From: Dactylonectria macrodidyma
Lineage: Eukaryota; Ascomycota; Sordariomycetes; Hypocreales; Nectriaceae
DNA length: 64,000 nt
Reading direction: 5' to 3'
NCBI GenBank assembly: GCA_020744425.1
Contig: JAGMUV010000001.1
Span: 2,046,001 to 2,110,000 of the forward strand
In this document: piece after piece, positions 54,356 through 64,000 of the stretch
Position numbering within the stretch: position 1 is the first letter of the stretch
How the letters are laid out: every line of letters starts with the position of its first letter
Position numbers and translations under genes: made by a program
Notes under the pieces: model-generated
Databases searched by the model: none
What the model saw: only the letters and a program-made list of their open reading frames with translations
Told to the model about the DNA's origin: nothing

Positions 54356-57300
54356 ATGCAGAGAGCCAGACACGAGGGAATCCGGCCACAGACAAGGCCT
54401 CGGGTTGATGGGTTACAAGAGGAGACGGAACACCCCTTTTCCCAGAGCACATCATTTAACGCCTTTGGCTCTAGCAACCAAAACAACGCTCCTGGCGGTA
54501 CTCAGAATATCAGCGAAGGCGACGGTCCCCATCTTCCTGGAGCCACTTTCCACGCTCCTGTGTATTTTGGTAAGAGCAGGCGTTTTTGTCGACACCCTAG
54601 AGATTCCTAACTCACCATATCGCCCAGGCACAAACGAACCCGTACATCCGTTACAAGACTGCTTAAAATCGCTGGCTTTTGGAGAAATAGACAGTCGGTT
54701 CCACGACATCGATACCGCCGCACCGGGAACATGCCAGTGGCTACTTCAACACAAAATGTACACGAGCTGGGCCTCTAGTGATCGAGGCCTGCTCTGGATC
54801 AAAGGGAAGCCCGGTTCTGGGAAGTCCACGTTGCTGCGATACGCTCTGAAAAATACCATAAAAAAACCTAATACTGGAGAGAGAGCCTTAATCCTCTCAT
54901 TCTTCTTCCACGGTCGTGGTACTGAACTCCAAAAGACGCCGCTCGGCCTCTTCCGGGCGCTCCTTCACCAGCTCCTCAGCCGGGTCCCTGACGCACTGCC
55001 GGACCTCGTGGCCCACTTTCAACAACAGTGCGAAACTCGTGGCAAGCCGGGTGAGGGGTGGCAGTGGCATCCGCGTGAGTTACAGCGCTTCTTCGAGTCA
55101 TCGCTTCTGAAGGTCTTGAAGACTCGCCCATTCTGGTTATTCATCGACGCCCTGGACGAATGTGGCGAGAAGACTGCGGTCAAGCTGGTCGAGGAGTTCA
55201 AGTCCTTGCTCCAGAGGCTCCTGTCCATCGGCTTGAAGCACATTCACATCTGCTTCACTTGTCGTCACTACCCGATTCTGCCAGACCTAGATGGTACGCT
55301 CCAAATATGCACAGAAAAGGAAAATAGGGAAGATATATCGACTTTCGTGCAAGACAAACTCTCTTCGTTCCGTGGACGAACATCATCTACGATTCCGGAA
55401 TTGATCACGAACCGCGCCGACGGCGTTTTCATGTGGGCGTGGCTTGTGGTGAAGCAAGTTCTGGTCCTCGAGCGAGAGGGTGCTGGACCAACAGGGATTG
55501 AGGCCAAAATCCATTTAGTCCCTCAGGAGCTGGATGACTTATACCGCGAACTCATCCGAAACATGGGCTCCGACTCTCTAAAACTCATCCAATGGATCTG
55601 CTTTGCCACGCGGCCTTTGTCAAGAGACGAATTGCGATGGGCGATGCTTGTCGACGCCGATTGCCCACACCGGTCATTGTACGAATGCCAGAGCGCAGGG
55701 GATTACATATCCGACGATGACCGGATGAAGAGGCGAGTTCAGGCACTCAGCCACGGCCTTGCCGAGGTCAAGTCGGATACGAATGTTGTCCAGTTCATCC
55801 ACCAGTCCGTCAAGGATTTTTTCGTCGAGAAGGGCCTATCGGCTCTGGACGAGTCCGCTAAAACCGACCTTGTAGTTAGAGTCGCACACCGTCGGCTTTC
55901 TAGGACCTGCATACGCTACTTGGCGATGGAGGAGATCGGTCGGGCAGCAAGTCACGAGCGTTACCGCTTAAGATCTAAGTTTCCTTTCCTGCATTACGCC
56001 ACGACCTCGTGGGTGGCGCATACGAGGCAAAGTGATGCTAGAAGTGTCCCTCAAGAGGATATTCTAGAATATTTCGCAGGGCCATTAAACACTCTTATGG
56101 AACGATGGGTGCGTATTTACAGAATACTGGAAGAATATTCTGATGACTGTCCGCCAAAAGGGACTAGTCTAGTACACGTTATGTCGAGGTATGGAGTGGC
56201 AGGAGCGTTGTGGGCAATTTTGGAAAGGGCAGGCCAATCTGGCATTAATATCAACGCCAAAGATTCAAATGGCCGGACGCCACTGTCGTGGGCCGCGGGG
56301 GGGGGGCATGAGGTGGTCGTCCAACTACTGCTAAAGACGGGTAAATTCGACGTCGCTAGGTGGCCCAAAGCCGTCGTGCGGATCCTGCTGCTCGCGACCG
56401 GCAAAGCCGACATCGACACAAAGGATAGGAACGGCCGGACGCCGCTGTCGTATGCCGCCGCGAACGGGCACGAGGCCGTCGTGCGGCTGCTCTTTAACCG
56501 GGGCGCCCACACCGAGGCGCCGGACGAGAAGGGCTGGACGCCGCTGTTGTATGCCGCCGCGAACGGGCACGAGGCCGTCGTGTGGCTGCTCCTCGGCCGG
56601 GGCGCCTACACCGAGGCGCCGCTGTCGTATGCCGCCGCGAACGGGCACGAGGCCGTCGTGCGGCTGCTCCTCGGCCTGGGCACCCACACCGAGGCAACGG
56701 ACAAGAAGGGCCGGACGCCGCTGTCGTATGCCGCCGCGAAGGGGCACGAGGCCGTCGTGCGGCTGCTCCTCGGCCGGGGTGCCCACACCGAGGCGCCGCT
56801 GTCGTATGCCGCCGCGAAGGGGCACGTGGCCGTCGTGCGGCTGCTCTTTAACCGGGGTGCCCACACCGAGGCGCCGGACGAGGGCCGGACGCCGCTGTTG
56901 TATGCCGCCGCGAACGGGCACGAGGCCGTCGTGCGGCTGCTCCTCGACCGGGGCGCCCACACCAAGGCAACGGATCAGTGGGCCCAGACGCCGCTGTCGT
57001 GGGCCGCCGCGAACGGGCACGAGGCCGTCGTGCAGCTGCTCCTCGACCGGGGCGCCCACACCGAGGCGCCGGACGAGAAGGGCCGGGCGCAGCTGTCGTG
57101 GGCCGCCGCGAACGGGCACGAGGCCGTCGTGCAGCTGCTCCTCGACCGGGGTGCCCACACCGAGGCGCCGGACGAGAAGGGCCGGACGCCGCTGTTGTAT
57201 GCCGCCGCGAAGGGGCACGAGGCCGTCGTGCGGCTGCTCCTCGACCGGGGCGCCCACACCGAGGCGCCGGACGAGAAGGGCCGGACGCCGCTGTCGTGGG

Positions 57301-57479
57301 CCGCCGCGAAGGGGCACGAGGCCGTCGTGCGGCTGCTCCTCGACCGGGGCGCCCACACCGAGGCAACGGATCAGTGGGCCCAGACGCCGCTGTTGTGGGC
57401 CGCCGCGAAGGGGCACGAGGCCGTCGTGCGGCTGCTGCAAGTCCATGTTGCTCAAACTTCGTTGACTATGTTGCCTTGA
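54356..57479 (+). CDS. Sigma-motif NACHT-ankyrin NLR (NLR-B)
   Basis: Exons 54356-54569 and 54628-57479 (58-nt intron) give 1021 aa. Residues about 34-72 are the sigma motif (FNAFGSSNQNNAPGGTQNI, then PHLPGATFHAPVYFG), slightly diverged from the others. NACHT follows: Walker A GKPGSGKST (131-139), Walker B FWLFIDALDECG, then the sensor region CFTCRHYPIL and helical units ending FIHQSVKDFFVEKGLSALDE. From about residue 610 a long GC-rich ankyrin array (about a dozen units) runs to LLQVHVAQTSLTMLP. Some units lack the PDEKGRTP segment, so TEAP joins directly to LSYAAANGHE. The protein is the longer paralogue of NLR-A. A strong in-frame structure and 99-nt repeat identity support a functional, fast-evolving receptor. 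Confidence 0.9.
56270..57450 (+). repeat. Ankyrin-coding minisatellite of NLR-B
   Basis: The tandem 99-nt units are very GC-rich (GGCACGAGGCCGTCGTGCGG recurs throughout) with near-identity between neighbours. Some units are in-frame shortened. All six frames stay open through it, producing long spurious ORFs on both strands. Confidence 0.9.
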
Positions 57480-58055
57480 CCTTCACCCCATCCCACCACC
57501 TGCTTCTGAGCCTCGTTTATATACACAGTTATCTCTAGCTGGTGGGGCCTACTGGAAACTGCTTAAGTAAAGTCATTTCGAATATCGGAGATATTCATTA
57601 GTAATTCAAGTCGATTAGTTTCCCTTAATGTTAGTCCCATTTTACCATTGACATGGGCAATTACCCAGCCTCATGAGCGCGGTGCCTCAGGACATTCGAT
57701 CAGGAAACGTCTCACTGTGTTTGCGCCGAAATTTGCCGGCAACGTCCGGACCTCCGCCAAGTATTGACATCTTGAACTTCCTGGTTGATCAAGAATGGCT
57801 GCGTCTTCTCAAAATGGTCTGATATGACCCCCGTATGCTTCTAAAAGAGCTCGGCTTTGAATTGCGGACAAGTAGCCTCCATGTGTTTTCAGTTTCCTCT
57901 TCGTCCCTTAACACCTCAGTACCAGCACTTGCCTTTCCCCCGATCCCATAGGTGAGCCCAATCCCCTTCCATCCCGTCCACACCGTAATCCGGCGTAAGT
58001 GCAATCGTTTTGGTAGAATGGTTTACGCTAACCTTGACCCAGGCTCACTCAGTTG
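57480..58055 (+). repeat. Duplicated sequence downstream of NLR-B
   Basis: From about 57535 this interval is nearly identical to 34903-35415 (for example AATTCAAGTCGATTAGTTTC and AGTACCAGCACTTGCCTTTC). It does not look coding. It marks the right edge of the duplicated cluster block. Confidence 0.85.
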
Positions 58056-61000
58056 GATTCTTCCAGTGCGCCCTATAGCCACACAGAAACGGATGTGCGA
58101 GACGGTATATCTTGCTCAGGCGGCTCAAACGAAGCCCTCTGTAGATGGATCGTGTGTGGTCTGGGGTAAATGTGCTCCGTGTTGAGCTACCTGACGAAGA
58201 ACCTCCAGGCGGGCCACACTACTTCGGCCGGATACAGGTGCTTTCCTTGGCCATCCGGAAGTCGCTCTCCTGCGAGTTCCAAAGGAGTCCAAGTGCGCAC
58301 TTTCGGGTGCCCTGTCCCGATCCGACGTCCGCCTTGGAGCTGTGCGATTGGGACAGGCCATCGGAAGGAAAACTGCGAAGGAGGACGTTCGAGACTAGGC
58401 CGCACCGAGGTTACGCAGTCGGGGCTTCGCGGTGTCCCCTACGTCGAAGTAGAAGGTTAGCAACACTACCACCCGAATCTAAGACGCTGATCTGAGGCTA
58501 CTCAGGACTCCGTAGACTTGACCACATGATGCGAACACTCGTAGTTTCTTTGAGACCAGGTAGTAAACACAAATGGGCGAGGAATTCTCTTTTTTACCTC
58601 ACATCAAACCATTAGAAGTGGCCTCCTTGCGTCAGGTTCGTTCTCATCCTACGCAAGGCGACGGATGGATGTGGCCGAGGCCGGCCGTATGTGAGGCCAC
58701 CGGTTGCTCCGTTAGCCAGTAGTCTCTTCATTGGCTTACCAGGTTCGACCTCGTCCGCTGCGTCGATATTTTTGGACTCTACCTCCTGAGAGCAGTGAGG
58801 AGCAGAACCAGGGGTCCAATGTGAGCGTTGGACTTGATCTGTATAACGACTGCATAGCGACGGACAATTCTTGAATGCGTTCTGTTCTCTTGCTGCCGTC
58901 GTTAGATGCGCTTCGCTCTGCCTGAATTGGACCCCGCGATGCCCGTGCCGCCCCCTCGCTCTTGCTGGTTCACCTGTGGCTTTATCCTCAGCACGTTCTG
59001 TCCTACTATGCCCCCACGTTGATCGGCCCAGGAACCGGCGAAGCGCCTCAAGGGTCATCCCCTCGCATTGCGGCCATCCTCCGAGTCCATGACGTGTCAG
59101 GTGGCGTTGGTCGCGGAAGTAAATCCGATGCTCAACAGCCAGTCGCTTGCCCACGACCCAGTCAGACCCAACCGGATAGAGACCCGCGCCAGTGATGTTA
59201 ATTCCCCCCCACCCCGACCTGTTATCTTTCCGTTGTTCCCGCCGTCAACATCGACGACGATGTCGAGGGCGCGCAAGCCCACGCATGCCATGTCCGCCCA
59301 AACCTTCAATGACGGTCGAGCGCCCTTTCGCACAGGAACAATACGATGGCGGATTTTGTAAAGAAGTGAAGCGGAACAGGATCGAACAAAGCTCTTCTTG
59401 GTCGTGAATGGTCGTGAAAGGTCGGAGAGTGTCTCTACCAGAGTATCGCAATCGCTGGAGCCGTTGTCGGGGTCTACATCTGCTGTGGTCAATAAGCATT
59501 CCGTGGTAGTTGACAAAAGACGTGGCGAAAGATGCCTTCACTCAGCGAGCAATCGAATCGCAGTCAATTAGGATGCAAGAGAAGTCGATGGTCGATGGTC
59601 CTTCCTGGTAATGGGAATGTCCTTTCAAGATGAGGAAAGATGAAGTGGTAGACGAGAATGCAAGCGACGCGTTCAAACACACACGCGTCTAAATAACGCA
59701 GCCACCGTGACGTGACGGAGAAGCCAATCAAGTGAGACAACGCGCGATCGCAGAAATTGATTACGTCTAAGCCTCACGCTAAGACCTGCGTGGATGCCTG
59801 GCTCACCCTGAAGGGTGGGGCGGGTGAGCCAGCTCCGGCAGAGCTCACCCGGCTCCGCTGGGTCGCGCGATTGGCTCGACGGCAAGAGCAAAATACACAT
59901 TTTCATGAGAATCCCGCAACGATCCAGTCACCGACGACACTGGGCTCACAGGCGGCGGAACAACTTGCAGTAAGGCTGAGAGGGAATCACAGCCGTAGCC
60001 AATACCCCTAGCATCGTCGAGAAGGTCACTATGGCACTGCGCAGCAGACCTTGGGCCTTTGAGCCACATTGCCCCTTACTACGGGACGGGCCTGCCTCGA
60101 GCGGGGAAGCTGTGATGGCATCTTTTCCAGCACGACTACGGAATACAGCTCTGCCATGTCGCAACGGGGCTCTCGGGCAGCGATAGGCAGCGAGAATCTT
60201 CTTACTATATCATATCGTCTACTCCCTTACTATCTATTGACGTTCGTTGACCTCCCTTTCTACGTACGCAGAGTTCTATAGCTTCCTATGCTCAAAATGC
60301 TGTCAAAGCAACCACCCAGTTCCAATACTTGAGGACCATTTCACGCCGGATACCGCGTCAAGGACGAGGAACATGCAAATGACTTCAGTCTAGGACAAGA
60401 ATCCTATTACTGCTAACACTAAACCATATCGACAACTACCATACGACATCTACGCCAGTCGATATTTGCCTTCACTCACAATCACTTCTTCTCCTAGTTT
60501 ACCCTGCACTCACTCACTGTCTGCTAAGTGTAGCCCCACTGATGCTCATCCTCACTCTCCCGTCATGGGAATCAAGTAGCGGGCCCAAGGGAATGGTTGA
60601 CGCTTACAACTAGTTCGAACTCGGACATATTCTAGATTCAAGGAAACTACAGTGGAACATCTGACACATAACCAAAGCATTCTGGAGCCTTTCTGGCTTG
60701 TCCCTAGCACTGCAGTTCTGCATCGTTCTCTTCATCGCCGCTTCACACCTGCTATCGGAACCGGCTAGGTTACAGCTTGACCATGGTGACAGGGTACTGA
60801 CCCGACCCATCGCTCTGGGAACAGGAATGTGGGCAAGCTAGCACGGCAGACCATGCAGCTGACAGTCATGGTCAATTCAGTCGGCCATAGCCCGATGCCA
60901 AGATGCGTACTGGACATCTGGGGCGATTCGTGTGGCGGTGACCAAGATCCAAACGCAAACACGGACCTACAGCAAAGGGTATGAGGGCGACAGGATAGGG

Positions 61001-64000
61001 AGCAAGTGATAAAACTATGTGGGTGGAGATCCTAGTCGTTGGCTGATTTTTATGGTTTGTGGATACGAGCGTCTGACCGACTCTCGAGCACCCCAGCAAC
61101 AACCCCTGAACGTTGCGATATGTCATCTGCGTCAAAGCATCACCATCAAGTGTTAGTAGATGGTCCAAACGGTTCGTGATAGGCGTTGAGTGGCGCTGCA
61201 CGCGAGGGAAGCTTGGGAACGGGGCAGAAATTGGCTCATCGAGCTGATCGACAAGAAAAAAGCAAGCAAAAAAAAACAAAACAAAAAAACCAGCGTCTTG
61301 GGGGTGTCAGTCAGCCAGTGAACGAGGGATAAGCTAGAGGGAGGCTTGTCCACGAACCAATCAGTCTGCTTGGCAATGGCCATGCATTCGCTTGCAGCCC
61401 AAAGGACCTGTCCGGGCCAGCGGTGGTAGATGTGGAAATTCGAGGCATGGGATTCGCCACGTTGATGCTGCCTCGATCAACAAAAGTAAATATCGCCCCT
61501 GTTCGGATGAAGCGGGCTGGGCGGCCGATGTGAGACTGTCACATGATGCATGTCTTGAGCGGTAAGGGATGTCCTTGATGATAACCTTGTCTCTCTATTG
61601 ATAGACCTAGTTCCCTGCTGGGGTATAATATCGGCGTTATGGGGTGCCGATTGTGTTGGAAGTTATTCGATAATTCCGCAATGAGCTAGTAGGGCTGGGT
61701 TGCTTGCTACTTAGTTCGTAGCAGTTGCCGAGTCTTCAAGGGAGCCGAGTAACAGTTGTCCTTGTCTCGAGGGTTGATAAGACACGTCATCTCATATTGC
61801 CGATTGTGATTATCAGTTATGAGTGAAGCGGTCTAAACTCGTATTTGATTCAGTTGGTCGATCACCAAAAACAAATAAAAAATCGACTTCTGAGCAGTCA
61901 CAGGTTGAGTGTTGAGTTTCTGGGCATCAATTCGTCCTGGGCGGTGAGGCTGTCGTTTCAGGTATTAAAGCCCACACACAATTTCGCAGATCCTCAAAGT
62001 CTGACTGATGATGGAGCCTGAACGTTGCTTTTTCTTGAACTTTCGACACCCCCTCGCCGGCCAACTGGGTCACAATCCCACCAAATTGGAACTACTGGGC
62101 AGCAGTCTCCACTGCAATTCACGTCCCTTGTCCGGTACCATGTACACGCATGTGCGTATGAATACCTGGTGTGTACATCGAGGACGCTTCGTGAGCACTC
62201 CATCCGCTCGTGGCGCTCTTGGGGGACGCCAACTCCAACCAAACAGTCCCAACCGGCTGGTTGCGGAACTGGCATGGGGGCCGTTGAGGTTGACCAGAGG
62301 GAGAGGAGGGTACACGGAGCCGACCCTAGGATATTGAACCAACTAACATAAACCGGTTGTAAATAGTTGTAGGCAAAGCCGTCTTGTTGAGGACCCGTCT
62401 CTTAGGTCATTGGTTGTGATGCTGAGCGGTGATAAAAATCGGCATTCGCAGGGGTGGTATGTTGAGCCGAAACCGAGACCGAGAGACGAGACGACGAGAT
62501 GGTAAGTCGGTGAGACGGTATGGAGTAGACGGTGGACGGTAGATGGGAAACGGAAGACGGAAGGTCCAAAACCAGATATCCGAGTCCCGGGAGCAGATGA
62601 ACACAAGATTGGGCAAATCGTGTGGGGGACAGAGAGACATTGGCGAATGAGACCCTGGGGGCATAGATGCAGCTCGCAAGCCGCAACCTCGTAACAGGTC
62701 GAACGTCAGAAGAAGCGGGTATGGTCCGTGGGCAGAAGGAACTTGAACGCCAAGTGAGGGCCGTCGTGGTCTATCGATGCTGTCTAGCCTTTGCCCAACA
62801 CTCAGTTTGCTGGACGGTGGCCTTGCATGGGCTGCACCAACGAACGGCAGCCATGTGGGAAGGGGTCAAGGGATGTCGATTTTGCCTGTACAGCCACCCA
62901 CCTACCATACGTAATTAGGACCACAGGTGCGATCCTCCGCCAGACCGGTATGGAGATATCCTCCCCCAGAGACCCCTTGGTTGGCTCTATCCCTGTCCAC
63001 GTGCGCCACGAGCCAGGTGCGAGTCAGACAGCCGCAGGTCAGAGCGTGTAGCTACGGGAAGGATGGCAAGGGACCCAACAAAATGGGAAAGAAAAGTCAA
63101 GGAACAGCAGCAAGTAAGAAAGCATGGCAACCAGCAAAGTTACCACCAACATGGCTTGTCAGGCAACGCCGCTTCACCAAACCGCCGTTACATCCCGTCC
63201 CCCCGCACCCTGTGACCGTTGATAACCGCTCTGGCCCCCTTGTGCCAGAGGCCGCGGTGAGCCTGACACAACCCAATATGAATTTTGAGTTGCACCCCAG
63301 TAGCATCCAAGCTCGATGCAAGCAAATCCAACGACCCCCATGGCTTTCTGCCATGTCGGTGACTTGTCCCAGATCTCGCTCCCGTGCGGTCTCGGTCCGG
63401 AGGTGGGCCCTCCCGTAGACAGCGGCACATGTAAGGGCCGCCCGAACAGGAAGGGCAGATATTGCCCAGAGCGCCTGAGCGTGCCCCCTTGCCTTGGGCA
63501 TGCGGGATCTGCGATATCCCAGTTTGGGCGGGGTCTATCTTACACGGAGCCCACAGCTATCTGAGCATCCGAGTGTCTGATCCACTCTCCCACCCGCAGT
63601 GTCAAGCCACCGTACCGAACTGCAGGGACATGTAGCTGGCTTGGCCTGGACTGGGCTGGGAGACCCTGTTAGCTGTCTCGTCTGAGCGTGGCCCAATAAG
63701 GCAATTACCGGCAGTGTGGATGGGTTCATCAACACACAGGTGTGAGGCGGTTAGGTAGTATTTGCGGCGTCAAGGGCGCTGGACAGGATGAAATGCGCAT
63801 TTGGGAACGACAGGCTGGGGATCCAACAGGCCCAAAAGGAGACTAACATGAGGGAATGGCTTGTCTTCAGCTCCATGCGTTGCGGGCGACTGACACCCCT
63901 GCCATGAGACGATGCTTGGTTGCTTCCATTGCCTGCGGATTTCGCGAATTCTTGTTGGCTATCATCAGATCAAGCAAGGACTACGGCGAGGCCAAGCCAC
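58056..64000. other. About 6 kb without a recognised gene
   Basis: Open frames exist (for example minus-strand 58612-59154 and 59097-59516, plus-strand 62927-63418), but none shows a domain, a start context with splice-consistent neighbours, or family resemblance. An A-rich tract lies at 61254-61290 and a purine-rich tract at about 62465-62560. It could hold lineage-specific genes or non-coding DNA. Confidence 0.4.

Noticed and set aside
56331..57538. Long ORFs on both strands through the ankyrin array (for example 374 codons minus, 337 codons plus)
   Set aside because: They are other frames of the GC-rich 99-nt repeats, which keep all frames open. Only the frame continuous with NACHT has ankyrin sequence.
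58612..59516. Minus-strand ORFs of 139-180 codons as genes
   Set aside because: No domain, no splice-consistent extension, and overlapping open frames on both strands; not supportable by eye.
1..64000. tRNA, rRNA genes or CRISPR arrays
   Set aside because: No convincing cloverleaf, rRNA block or spacer-repeat array was noticed. A tRNAscan or Infernal run would be needed to exclude tRNAs formally.

Overview
The window is nuclear DNA of a filamentous ascomycete (Pezizomycotina, probably a Sordariomycete). Genes carry short introns of about 45-130 nt with GT..AG ends and CTAAC-like branch points. The protein families are typical of these fungi: LaeA-like methyltransferase, NACHT-ankyrin and NACHT-WD40 NLRs, SesA/SesB effectors, fungal zinc ribbons and MULE/Tc1 transposons. 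The layout is housekeeping-like genes on the left and an accessory, duplicated and transposon-scarred region on the right.

Left part (0.5-20 kb): a C-terminally membrane-anchored unknown (540-1796); an intact eight-exon dipeptidyl peptidase III (4495-1830, minus); two unknowns around 5.2-6.8 kb; a seven-exon LaeA-like methyltransferase (7441-8658); a four-exon nitrilase-superfamily hydrolase with a very long low-complexity tail (10304-13658); a nucleoside-phosphorylase N-terminal relic (14991-15408); a CorA-like two-helix membrane protein (17889-15724, minus); and an inverted duplication of small CxxC zinc-ribbon genes (18.1-20.05 kb).

Middle part (21-45 kb): a Tc1/mariner-type element with a stop codon in its transposase abuts a NACHT-WD40 NLR that has lost everything before Walker B. 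Next come a caspase-like protease (25254-27233) flanked by copies of one repeat, and a TPR-CHAT protease (28724-32578) with about 16 near-identical 135-nt TPR units. A scrambled relic of the right-hand NLR cluster (32.9-35.4 kb), a truncated BCS1-like ORF, a MULE transposon with 32-bp perfect TIRs (36660-39549), a WD40 scrap, two unknown genes and five copies of a palindromic repeat follow.

Right part (45.3-58 kb) is the most interesting region. It holds two NACHT-ankyrin NLRs (NLR-A minus 49122-46599; NLR-B plus 54356-57479), a SesB-type alpha/beta hydrolase (50988-52205) and a SesA-domain protein (53069-52437, minus). All four carry the same about 40-residue, two-pseudo-repeat sigma-type amyloid motif, N-terminal on the NLRs and C-terminal on the two effectors. 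This is the layout expected of amyloid-templated NLR-to-effector signalling, as in the het-eN/sesA/sesB 'Secteur' locus of Nectria haematococca and NWD2/HET-S of Podospora. The two NLRs and their promoters form an inverted duplication around the effector pair. Two decayed copies of parts of the cluster lie nearby, and a small TIR element sits in the NLR-B promoter. From 58 to 64 kb I recognise no gene.
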